Assembly: GCA_041584475.1 (NCBI GenBank)
Contig: JBFHDX010000012.1
Location: 1-54,994, forward strand
Origin: JBFHDX01 sp041584475
GTDB taxonomy: Bacteria > Pseudomonadota > Alphaproteobacteria > UBA8366 > JADFVY01
Length of the DNA stretch: 54,994 nt
Reading direction: 5' to 3'
This document shows, piece after piece, positions 11,763 to 19,476 of this stretch. The position numbers were made by a program, and so were the translations under genes. The first letter of the stretch is position 1; the number at the start of each line of letters is the position of its first letter. A model generated the notes under the pieces. It did not search any database and was not told where the DNA came from. It was given only the letters and a program-made list of their open reading frames with translations.

Positions 11763-11866
11763 GCGTTCCGCCTGCGGCCGTCACCCGCAACCGCCGCGTC
11801 GGCGCCATGCCCGTCGACCCCGGCGATATCGTCGTGCAGGCCGCAGCCGGGCTCGGTCGCGCATGA
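11759..11866 (+). CDS. 35-codon ORF coupled to otsB and glk, possible leader peptide or gene remnant
   Basis: This short frame runs MSVPPAAVTRNRRVGAMPVD and on for 15 more residues, ending LGRA. Its ATG overlaps the otsB TGA in an ATGA, and its own TGA (11864-11866) overlaps the glk ATG (11863-11865) in a second ATGA. The exact fit at both ends is what supports translation; there is no recognisable domain. It may be a truncated remnant of a former gene, or a coupling peptide that carries ribosomes from otsB into glk. No homologue is known to me. Confidence 0.4.
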   Translation: MSVPPAAVTRNRRVGAMPVDPGDIVVQAAAGLGRA

Positions 11867-12825
11867 CGAAGGCGGCGCGGCCCGACATTCTCGCCGATAT
11901 CGGCGGCACCAACGCGCGCTTCGTCCTGCGGTGCGACGGCGATATCGGAGCCGTCCGCCGCTGCGCGGTCGCCGATTTTCCGACGCCCGCCGACGCCATC
12001 CGCGCGTTCCTCGCTGACCATGCGGATGCAGGCCCACCGCGACGGGCCGCCATCGCCTTCGCCGGACCGGTCAGCGAAGGCCGCGCACGGCTTACGAACA
12101 GCCGCTGGGAGGTGTCGGAAGACGCGCTCGCGAGCGAGCTGGGTCTCGACCGCGCCATGATCATGAACGACTTCGCCGCGCTCGCCTGGGCACTCCCGGT
12201 GCTCGGCCCGGACGCCCGCGTACCGATCGGCGGCGGCGATCGGGCCCCGGACGCCCCGATGGCGGTGCTCGGTCCCGGCACCGGGCTCGGTGTCGCCGCC
12301 TTCGTTCCCGCGGTGCCACACGGCATCGTCGTCGCCACCGAAGGCGGCCATGCGACGATGCCCGCCGCCGACGATCGCGAGGCGGCATTGCTGCGCTGGG
12401 TCCGGGCGCGCCACGGCCACGTCTCGGCCGAACGCGTGCTCTGCGGTTCCGGGCTCGAGGAGCTGTACCAGGCGGTCGTCGCGGTCGACGGCATTGCGGC
12501 CCCGAGCCGTCGGGCGCCGGAGATCACCGAGCGCGCGCTCGCCGGAGACTGTTCCGCGAGCCTGGCGACGCTGAAAACGTTCTGCGCCATGCTCGGCGGA
12601 TTTGCCGGTAATGTCGCGCTGACGCTTGGCGCGCGCGGCGGCGTGTTCATCGCCGGTGGCATCGTGCCGCGGTTCCCGGCCTTCGTCGCGGCCTCCTCGT
12701 TTCGCGAGCGGTTCGAGGCGAAGGGTCGGTTCCGCGTTTGGCTGGCCGCCGTGCCGACAGCGATCGTCAGCCATCCGGACCCCGCCTTGCTCGGCCTGGC
12801 GGCGGCGCTTGACGCCACCAGCTAG
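11863..12825 (+). CDS. glk: ATP-dependent glucokinase (Glk family)
   Basis: 320 residues, the size of the E. coli-type Glk that phosphorylates glucose with ATP at the entry to glycolysis. Family motifs are in order: phosphate-binding ILADIGGTNARF, IAFAGPVSEGRARLTNSRW, catalytic aspartate in IMNDFAALAWALP, VLGPGTGLGVA, and sugar/Zn-region TEGGHATMP. The start ATG at 11863 is set by the family N-terminus; in-frame codons upstream are antisense-like filler inside otsB. Its TAG and that of the convergent MFS gene share a CTAG at 12822-12825. Confidence 0.93.
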   Translation: MTKAARPDILADIGGTNARFVLRCDGDIGAVRRCAVADFPTPADAIRAFLADHADAGPPRRAAIAFAGPVSEGRARLTNSRWEVSEDALASELGLDRAMIMNDFAALAWALPVLGPDARVPIGGGDRAPDAPMAVLGPGTGLGVAAFVPAVPHGIVVATEGGHATMPAADDREAALLRWVRARHGHVSAERVLCGSGLEELYQAVVAVDGIAAPSRRAPEITERALAGDCSASLATLKTFCAMLGGFAGNVALTLGARGGVFIAGGIVPRFPAFVAASSFRERFEAKGRFRVWLAAVPTAIVSHPDPALLGLAAALDATS

Positions 12826-14057
12826 CCGGGGTCGCGCTCCGCGCGCCGGGCCATCGTCATCATCAGCAGCGGGCCAATCAGGATGACCAGCCCGAGCGAG
12901 CCGAACGCGGTCCCCCAGGCGATTGCGCTCGACTCGCCGCCGGCGGAATCGAGCACGGCGCCGAAGGCGAGGGGGCCGAGAAACGAGCCGACGAAGCCGA
13001 TCATCGAATGTACCGCCATGGTTGCCCCACGATAGCGGGGGTCCGCGGCGGCGACGACTCCGGCGGTGAGCGTCGCCGAATCCCCGATCACGGTGAGTCC
13101 GTAGGCAAACGCCAGCGCGACGACGACGACGAGCGGCAGGAACGCCCCGGCGAAGCCGAACGCGGTGCCGACAACCGCCGACGCGGTCATGACGGCGATC
13201 AGGACCGGGCGCCGCCCGAACCGGTGTGCCGCTTCGTTGCCGAGCACGCTCGCCGGCAGGCCGGTCAGGTTCACCAGCGCGGCGATCGTCGTCGCGCTCC
13301 AGGCAACGCCGAGCGCCCCCTGCGGTGCGTGGCCCTGGGCGAACACGAGATAGGCGACGATCCAGGTGCGATAGCCGAAGAGCTCCCAGTTGTGCACGCA
13401 GTAGCCCAGCGTGTAGGCGATGGCGCGGCGGTTGCGGAAGACCGGCCGGAAATCAAGCAGCCGGGTTGCCGGCACGGCATCGGCGACCGGCGGCCGCGGA
13501 CGCAGTACGAGCAGCGCCAGGACGAGGCCGAGAACCGGCCCGCCGGCCGACAGGCCGAACGCCCAGCGCCAGTCGAACAGGGCCGCCAGCTCGCCGGCGA
13601 TCACGAACGAGAGGCTCGAGCCGATGCCGAAGCTCGCCGTATAGAAGGCGATGGCCCTGCTCTGCAGGCGCTCGGGGACGGCATCGGTCAGCGCCTTGAG
13701 CCCCGGCATGTAGGTGCCGGCGAGCCCGACGCCCTGCAGGCCGCGCCACAGGCTCGCCCCGGCGATACCGTCGGCGGCGAGCGCGAAGCCGAGGGCCGAG
13801 ACGACGCTGATCGCCATCGCCGCCAGATAGACGCGGCGCGGATCGACACGGTCGGTCAGGCTTACGAGGACCGGCACCGCGAGCAGGTAGCCGGCGAAAT
13901 AGACGCCGCCGATCCAGCCGGCGGCGGTGTTGCTGAGCTGCCATTCCGCGCGGAACTCCGGCAGCAGCGCCGGGAATGTGGCGAACGCCGCCATGCCCAG
14001 CACCTCCGCCAGGCACATCGAGGCGATCAGCAGCACGGGCGAGGCGGGCCGCCTCAT
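12822..14057 (-). CDS. MFS transporter
   Basis: 411 residues with about 12 hydrophobic segments and the motif-A-like loop SLTDRVDPRRVY after helix 2, so a major facilitator superfamily permease of the inner membrane. A central hydrophilic loop (LLDFRPVFRNRRA) separates two six-helix halves. The second half repeats the loop motif as AAHRFGRRPVLIA. The substrate cannot be assigned; neighbours (glk, lpdA) do not fix it. The start MRRPASPVLLIASM is the longest good reading. It converges on glk with a 4-base overlap of stop codons. Confidence 0.85.
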   Translation of the reverse strand: MRRPASPVLLIASMCLAEVLGMAAFATFPALLPEFRAEWQLSNTAAGWIGGVYFAGYLLAVPVLVSLTDRVDPRRVYLAAMAISVVSALGFALAADGIAGASLWRGLQGVGLAGTYMPGLKALTDAVPERLQSRAIAFYTASFGIGSSLSFVIAGELAALFDWRWAFGLSAGGPVLGLVLALLVLRPRPPVADAVPATRLLDFRPVFRNRRAIAYTLGYCVHNWELFGYRTWIVAYLVFAQGHAPQGALGVAWSATTIAALVNLTGLPASVLGNEAAHRFGRRPVLIAVMTASAVVGTAFGFAGAFLPLVVVVALAFAYGLTVIGDSATLTAGVVAAADPRYRGATMAVHSMIGFVGSFLGPLAFGAVLDSAGGESSAIAWGTAFGSLGLVILIGPLLMMTMARRAERDPG

Positions 14058-14099
14058 CGGGCCGCGGCCACGCGTTCGGGCATCGGAGCGAAACCCGTA

Positions 14100-15512
14100 T
14101 CAGATGTGGATCGGCCGGCCGTCGACCGCCAGCGCGGCTTCCTTGACCGCTTCTGCGAGCGTCGGGTGGCCGTGGCAGGTGCGCGCGACATCCTCGGCCG
14201 AGCCGCCGAACTCGATGACCGCAACGATCTCGTGGATCATGGTGCCCGCGTCGGGGCCGATGATGTGCGCGCCGACGATGCGGTCGGTCTTCGCGTCGGC
14301 GAGGATCTTGACGAAGCCCTCCGTGTCCATGTTCGCGCGGGCGCGGCTGTTGGCGCTGAACGGGAACTTGCCGGTCCGGTACTCGACGCCGGCCTCCTTG
14401 AGCTGCTCCTCGGTCTTGCCGACGGCGGCGACCTCGGGCCAAGTGTAGACGATGCCCGGAATCGCGTCGTAGTTCACGTGCGCGGCCTTGCCGGCGATGA
14501 TCTCGACGCAGGCGATGCCCTCGTCTTCGGCCTTGTGCGCGAGCATCGGACCCGGCACGCAGTCGCCGACCGCGTAGACGCCCTTGCGCGAGGTCATGAA
14601 GTGATCGTCGATCCTGATGAAACCGCGCTCGTCCGTCTCGATGCCGGCCTCCTCGAGGCCCAGGCCCTCGGTATACGGACGCCGTCCGATAGCCGCCAAC
14701 GCGATGTCGCAGTCGAGGGTCTCGGCCTTGCCGCCCTTGGCGGGCTCGAGCGTCAGCGTGAGCGCCTTCTTCGACGCCTTTGCCCCAGTCACCTTGGTGC
14801 CCAGCCTGAACGTCAGGCCCTGCTTCTTGAGGATGCGCTGGAAATTCTTGGCAATCTCGCCGTCCATGCCGGGCGTGATGCGATCGAGGAACTCGACGAC
14901 CGTGACCTCGGCACCGAGCCGCCGCCACACGGACCCCATCTCGAGCCCGATATAGCCGGCGCCGACGACGACCAGATGCTCCGGCACCTTCGGCAGCGCC
15001 AGCGCGCCGGTCGACGAGACGATCCGCTTCTCGTCGATCTCCACCCCCGGCAGCGGCATGACGTCCGATCCCGTGGCAATCAGGATGTTCGCGGCCTCGA
15101 TCCGCGTCGCCTTGCTGCCGTTGGCCGGCGTGACCGACACCTTGCCCGTCGCCTCGATCCTGGCGCTGCCCTTGAGGTATTCGACCTTGTTCTTCTTGAA
15201 CAGGAACTCGATGCCCTTGGTCAGCTCCTCGACGACCTTGTCCTTGCGCGCCATCATCGTCTTGAGGTTCAGCTTGACGGAAGCGACGTCGACGCCGTGC
15301 GCCGCGAGCCCGTGCCGTGCCTCCTCGTACTTCTCCGAGCTGTGCAGCAACGCCTTCGACGGAATGCAGCCGATGTTGAGGCAGGTGCCGCCCAGCGCAC
15401 CGCGCTTCTCCACGCACGCCGTTTTCAGGCCGAGCTGGGCAGCACGGATGGCGGCGACGTAGCCGCCGGGTCCGGCACCGATGACCACGAGGTCGTACCT
15501 GGCATCGCTCAT
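14100..15512 (-). CDS. lpdA: Dihydrolipoyl dehydrogenase (E3)
   Basis: 470 residues of FAD-dependent E3, which reoxidises lipoyl groups of the pyruvate or 2-oxoglutarate dehydrogenase complexes with NAD+. The FAD fold begins at VVIGAGPGGYVAA, and the redox disulfide is C44/C49 in GGTCLNIGCIPSKALL. The NAD-binding fold is VVVGAGYIGLEMGSVW, and the catalytic His lies in CHGHPTLAEAVKEAAL near the C-terminus. The ATG at 15512 has GAGGGGAG upstream; longer in-frame sequence is not conserved. No E1/E2 genes are nearby, so its complex cannot be told. It is divergent from pgk across a 244-base gap. Confidence 0.95.
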   Translation of the reverse strand: MSDARYDLVVIGAGPGGYVAAIRAAQLGLKTACVEKRGALGGTCLNIGCIPSKALLHSSEKYEEARHGLAAHGVDVASVKLNLKTMMARKDKVVEELTKGIEFLFKKNKVEYLKGSARIEATGKVSVTPANGSKATRIEAANILIATGSDVMPLPGVEIDEKRIVSSTGALALPKVPEHLVVVGAGYIGLEMGSVWRRLGAEVTVVEFLDRITPGMDGEIAKNFQRILKKQGLTFRLGTKVTGAKASKKALTLTLEPAKGGKAETLDCDIALAAIGRRPYTEGLGLEEAGIETDERGFIRIDDHFMTSRKGVYAVGDCVPGPMLAHKAEDEGIACVEIIAGKAAHVNYDAIPGIVYTWPEVAAVGKTEEQLKEAGVEYRTGKFPFSANSRARANMDTEGFVKILADAKTDRIVGAHIIGPDAGTMIHEIVAVIEFGGSAEDVARTCHGHPTLAEAVKEAALAVDGRPIHI

Positions 15513-15756
15513 CGGTCTCGATCTCCCCTCAGGATGCGGATGGGTGGCGGGTCGGGCCGCCGGCGTCCGCGCCGGACCTTGCCCGATCCTCCGGCGCCGC
15601 ACAAGGGCCCTCGCCCTGGGGCGGCTCAGGCTGTGGCGGCAACCGGTCAATGACAAGGCAGGTCGCCTACCGCCCGCGCGGCCATTGCCGGCAGGTCCGC
15701 GATCGGCTAGACGATGGCAGGCGGCGCGCCACCCTCATGAAGCGGGGAGCAACCCG

Positions 15757-16950
15757 ATGTTCAGAACCCTCGACGATCTCGACTTCGCCGGCCGGCGCGT
15801 ATTGCTGCGCGGCGACCTCAACGTACCGGTCGCCGACGGACGCGTGACCGACGCCACGCGCCTCGAACGGCTGGCGCCGACCCTGTGCGAACTGTGCGGG
15901 AAAGGCGCGCGCGTCGTGGTGCTGTCGCATTTCGGCAGGCCCAAGGGAAAGCGGGTGGCGGAGATGTCGCTCGAAGCGGTGCTGCCGGCGCTGTCGCAAG
16001 CACTGGGCGGCAAGCGCATCGCCTTCGCCGCCGACTGCGTCGGGCCGGCGGCCTCGGCCGTCGTGGAGCGCCTCGAGGCAGGCGGCGTCGCGCTGCTCGA
16101 GAACCTCCGCTTCCACCCGGGAGAGGAGGCGAACGATCCCGCGTTCGCGGCCGAGCTCGCCAAGCTCGGCGACCTCTACGTCAACGACGCGTTCTCCGCG
16201 GCACACCGGGCCCACGCCTCGACGGAAGCGATCGCGCACCTGCTGCCGGCCGCCGCCGGCCGCGCCATGCAGGCCGAGCTGGAGGCCCTGAAGGCGGCGC
16301 TCGAGCAACCCGCCCGCCCGGTCGCGGCGCTGGTCGGCGGGGCCAAGGTCTCGACCAAGCTCGACGTGCTGGGCAATCTGGTCGAACGCGTCGACGCGAT
16401 CGTCATCGGCGGCGGCATGGCCAACACCTTCCTTCATGCCCGCAGCATCGATGTCGGCGCGAGCCTGTGCGAAAAAGATCTCGCGGAGACGGTGCGCCGG
16501 ATCGAGGCCGGCGCCCGGGAAGCGGGCTGCGAGATCGTCCTGCCCGTCGATGCGGTCATCGCCGAGAGGCTCGAGGCCGGTGTCGCGACGAGCGTCGTCG
16601 ACGTGGGCGCGGTGCCGCCCGAGATGATGATCCTCGACGTCGGTCCCGGCAGCGTCGCCGACCTCACGGGGCGGCTCGGACGATGCCGCACGCTCGTCTG
16701 GAACGGGCCGCTCGGCGCCTTCGAAATCCCGCCGTTCGACGAAGGCACCGTCGCCGTCGCACGGGAGGCCGCACGTCTCACCGGGGCCGGCGAGCTCGTC
16801 TCGGTCGCCGGCGGCGGCGATACGGTCGCCGCGCTAAACCATGCCGGCGTCACCGCGGACTTCTCCTATGTCTCCACTGCCGGCGGTGCCTTCCTCGAAT
16901 GGCTCGAGGGCAAGGTGCTCCCCGGGGTGGCGGCACTCGAGGGCGATTGA
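15757..16950 (+). CDS. pgk: Phosphoglycerate kinase
   Basis: 397 residues, the normal length. It interconverts 1,3-bisphosphoglycerate and 3-phosphoglycerate with ATP formation in glycolysis. Substrate-binding blocks RVLLRGDLNVPV, VVLSHFGRPKG and LLENLRFHPGEEAND are present. The GGAKVSTKL nucleotide region and the C-terminal SVAGGGDTVAAL glycine loop are also there. The ATG at 15757 follows GGGGAG. In many proteobacteria pgk clusters with gap and fba; here it stands alone with a NUDIX gene downstream. The 15513-15756 region must hold promoters for both pgk and lpdA, but I could not pick hexamers with confidence. Confidence 0.96.
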   Translation: MFRTLDDLDFAGRRVLLRGDLNVPVADGRVTDATRLERLAPTLCELCGKGARVVVLSHFGRPKGKRVAEMSLEAVLPALSQALGGKRIAFAADCVGPAASAVVERLEAGGVALLENLRFHPGEEANDPAFAAELAKLGDLYVNDAFSAAHRAHASTEAIAHLLPAAAGRAMQAELEALKAALEQPARPVAALVGGAKVSTKLDVLGNLVERVDAIVIGGGMANTFLHARSIDVGASLCEKDLAETVRRIEAGAREAGCEIVLPVDAVIAERLEAGVATSVVDVGAVPPEMMILDVGPGSVADLTGRLGRCRTLVWNGPLGAFEIPPFDEGTVAVAREAARLTGAGELVSVAGGGDTVAALNHAGVTADFSYVSTAGGAFLEWLEGKVLPGVAALEGD

Positions 16951-16999
16951 GTCGAGTCTGCCGCTTGCCCCCGCCCGCGCGCCGCGTCAGAGTGCGGAC

Positions 17000-17545
17000 A
17001 TGGCTGAAGGTGAGTCGAGCGCCCGCGGACCGGTCGTCCGGCAGATCCCCGACGGCGACGACCGTGAGCGTCTGGTTTGTCCCGATTGCGGTTTCGTCAA
17101 ATACGACAATCCCAAGATCGTCGTCGGTTCGGTGGCGCTGTGGGAGAACCGCATCCTGATGTGCCGGCGGGCGATTTCGCCGCGCCGAGGATACTGGACG
17201 CTGCCGGCGGGCTATATGGAGCTCAACGAAACCGCCGCCGAAGGCGCGATTCGCGAGGCGTTCGAGGAGGCCCGCGCGCGGATCGAGATCGATTCGGTGC
17301 TGGCGGTCTACAGCATTCCGCGCATCAGCCAGGTGCAGGTCATATTTCGCGCCCGGCTCGCCTCGCCGGAAATTGCCGCGGGTCCGGAAAGCGCCGAAGT
17401 CCATCTGTTCGCCTGGCGCGAGATCCCGTGGGACGAGATCGCGTTTCCCTCCGTGCGGTGGGCGCTCGGCCACTACGACGAAGTGCGCGACATGGCCGAC
17501 TTCCCCGCCCGCTCGAACCCGCCCGGGGAAACCGGGAACTTCTGA
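17000..17545 (+). CDS. NUDIX hydrolase with N-terminal CxxC zinc-ribbon-like segment
   Basis: 181 residues. After a short N-terminal stretch with RLVCPDCGFVKYDNPK, the Nudix fold begins, and the Nudix box lies at GYMELNETAAEGAIREAFEE. Members hydrolyse nucleoside diphosphates linked to another moiety, often ADP-ribose or NADH. The box is canonical through the REUxEE core, but the glycine that normally follows two residues later is arginine (EEARAR), which may loosen the loop. Only one CxxC pair is visible. The ATG at 17000 is chosen because earlier in-frame codons lie in pgk. The substrate is unknown. Confidence 0.85.
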   Translation: MAEGESSARGPVVRQIPDGDDRERLVCPDCGFVKYDNPKIVVGSVALWENRILMCRRAISPRRGYWTLPAGYMELNETAAEGAIREAFEEARARIEIDSVLAVYSIPRISQVQVIFRARLASPEIAAGPESAEVHLFAWREIPWDEIAFPSVRWALGHYDEVRDMADFPARSNPPGETGNF

Positions 17546-17571
17546 CGCTGCCCGCCCAGGAGGTGCCGCAT

Positions 17572-17850
17572 ATGCTCAAGCTTGCCTCGATCTTCGCCGT
17601 CATCTTTCTCGCCGAGCTGGGCGACAAGACCCAGATCGCGACGCTGCTGTTCGCAAGCGACCGGTCGCACCACCCGGCCCTGGTCTTCCTGGCGGCTGCT
17701 GCGGCACTCGTCCTCGCCACCGGCATGGCGGTCGTCGTCGGCAATCTCGGCGCGCGTTACCTTGAGGCGCTGCCGCTGAAGCTGATAGCCGGAATCGGCT
17801 TCATCGCCCTCGGCGGCTGGTCGATCCTCGAGCATTTCAGGACGGCCTGA
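17572..17850 (+). CDS. UPF0016/GDT1-family membrane protein, half-size form
   Basis: 92 residues with three hydrophobic segments and one family signature, ELGDKTQIATLLF, near residue 15. UPF0016 proteins (TMEM165/GDT1, MneA) export or exchange Mn2+ or Ca2+. Full-length members have two copies of the E-x-G-D-K/R-[ST] motif, so this single-copy form probably works as a dimer. A strong AGGAGG lies just before the ATG at 17572. It follows the NUDIX gene by 26 bases on the same strand. Confidence 0.85.
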   Translation: MLKLASIFAVIFLAELGDKTQIATLLFASDRSHHPALVFLAAAAALVLATGMAVVVGNLGARYLEALPLKLIAGIGFIALGGWSILEHFRTA

Positions 17851-17858
17851 CCGGCGGA

Positions 17859-18440
17859 TCAATCGCTTGGCGAGGTCTCGTCCACGACCTGGTGGCGCTG
17901 CACCAGCCGCACCTGCAGTGCCGTGAACAGAAAGATCAGCGCGATCGTTCCGAATACCTTGTAGTTGACCCAGAAATCCGTCGACTGGGTGCGCCAGACG
18001 AGCTCGTTGAGCCCGGCAAGCGCAAGGAAGAACACGCCGAACCGGAATGTCAGCGCGTTCCACCCGGCTTCGGTCAGCTGCCAGGCGTGCCCGAGCAGCG
18101 GTTTCAGCAGGGGCCGGCGCAGGAGGAGCCCGACCAGCAGCACGGCGGCGAACATCATGTAGACGATCGTCGGCTTCATCTTGATGAAGACCGGGTCGCG
18201 CAGCCACAGCGTTAGACCGCCGAACAGCATCAACAGCCCGGCGGAGATCAACGGCACTTTCGGCACGCGCCCCTGCACCGTCCAGGCCACCGAAAGGGCG
18301 ATCACTGTCGCAGCCATGATCGCCGCGGTGGCGAGCAGAATCTGATCGACTTCGCCCAGAAACAGGCCGCCGACCACATAGGTCAACAGGAACACGCCCA
18401 GCGGGCCGTATTCGATCGCGGCGTTGAGGCGCGCGTCCAT
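17859..18440 (-). CDS. ispZ: Inner-membrane septation protein A family (YciB/IspZ)
   Basis: 193 residues with five to six hydrophobic helices, matching YciB/IspZ. This family is linked to cell-envelope integrity and septation, though its exact role is unsettled. The segments MKPTIVYMMFAAVLL and WNALTFRFGVFFLALAGLNE are typical, as is the VNYKVFGTIALIFLFT end. GGAGG lies eight bases before the ATG. In alphaproteobacteria it usually follows ftsY; here amn and an EamA permease intervene on the same strand. It converges on the UPF0016 gene with 8 bases between. Confidence 0.9.
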   Translation of the reverse strand: MDARLNAAIEYGPLGVFLLTYVVGGLFLGEVDQILLATAAIMAATVIALSVAWTVQGRVPKVPLISAGLLMLFGGLTLWLRDPVFIKMKPTIVYMMFAAVLLVGLLLRRPLLKPLLGHAWQLTEAGWNALTFRFGVFFLALAGLNELVWRTQSTDFWVNYKVFGTIALIFLFTALQVRLVQRHQVVDETSPSD

Positions 18441-18557
18441 GATTTTACCTCCGGCGTGGCGACGCGCTCGTTGGTAGCAGTTACGCGCCGGCAGGTGAAG
18501 CCCGCTGCTGCGGCGTGCCGACCGTGACGCCGCGATACGATCTGCGAGAGCGGCTCG

Positions 18558-19412
18558 CTAGCCCAGTTGCAGCATCACGATGCCGGTTGCGACCACGCCG
18601 GCGGCGGCGAGCCGGCGGCCCGGGCTGCCCGATGCCTCGCGCAGGACGACGGCGCCGATCAGCGCCGCGAACAGGATCGAGGTCTCGCGCAGCGCCGAGA
18701 CATGGGCCATGCCGCCGCGGGACATGGCGAATATCACGAGCCCGTAGGCAGCCGTCGCAAGCAGGCCGCCGCCGACTCCGAAGCCCCAGACGTGCCGCGA
18801 GCGGCCGATCACGCCGGCAGGACGCCACAAGACGAGCCAGATCACGATCGGTACCGCCTCGAGCAGGTTGAGCCACAGGATGTAGGCGAGCGGCGCAGCC
18901 GATGCCCGCACACCGAGCCCGTCGATCACGGTATAGACCGCGATCAGGGCGCCGGTCCCGAGAGCGAAGAGGACCGCGGTACCGGCCGCGCCGCGCGGCA
19001 GGCCGCGCTCGAACGCGAGGCTCATCAGGCCGCCCGAGGCCAGCACCAGGCCCGCTATTCCGCTCAGGCCGAGCTGCTCGCCGGCCGCCACCCAGGCGCC
19101 GGAGGCGACCATCAGCGGCGCGGAACCGCGCGCCAGCGGGTAGACGTGGCTCAGCTCGCCATAGCGGTACGCGAGCAGCAGGAATCCGTAGTAGCCGTAA
19201 TGGACCAGCGCGGACAGCATCAGGTATGGCCAGGCGTCGGGCGCCGGCAGCGGCACGAAGACGACACCGCCGAGACCGATCGCGCCACCGGTCAGCAGGA
19301 TGACCGCGAAGGTGCTGCCGCGGGTACCGCTGGCTTTCACCAGCGCGTTCCAGCCGGCATGGGCGAGCGCCGCCAGCAGCACGAGGGTCAGGATTTCCGG
19401 CTCGAGCGTCAT
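18558..19412 (-). CDS. EamA/DMT-family permease
   Basis: 284 residues with about ten hydrophobic segments, arranged as two EamA repeats of five helices, an inner-membrane drug/metabolite exporter fold. The start ATG at 19410-19412 gives MTLEPEILTLVLLAALAHAGWNALVK; a GTG two codons upstream is possible. The GLAGIVLASGGLMS and ALREASG segments are family-like. The substrate is not predictable. It lies 64 bases after amn and 117 before ispZ, all on the minus strand, so perhaps cotranscribed. Confidence 0.83.
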   Translation of the reverse strand: MTLEPEILTLVLLAALAHAGWNALVKASGTRGSTFAVILLTGGAIGLGGVVFVPLPAPDAWPYLMLSALVHYGYYGFLLLAYRYGELSHVYPLARGSAPLMVASGAWVAAGEQLGLSGIAGLVLASGGLMSLAFERGLPRGAAGTAVLFALGTGALIAVYTVIDGLGVRASAAPLAYILWLNLLEAVPIVIWLVLWRPAGVIGRSRHVWGFGVGGGLLATAAYGLVIFAMSRGGMAHVSALRETSILFAALIGAVVLREASGSPGRRLAAAGVVATGIVMLQLG

Positions 19413-19476
19413 GCGCACCCCTGCGGCGCAAACGGTCGCCGAGATTAGGCTTGAGCGATTCCTGGTGGCAAGCGTC

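Noticed and set aside
11302..11862. Upstream in-frame extension of glk through the otsB gene
   Set aside because: The translated stretch is Arg/Ser-rich out-of-frame otsB sequence. The glucokinase fold starts at the ATG at 11863 (MTKAARPDILADIGGTNARF).
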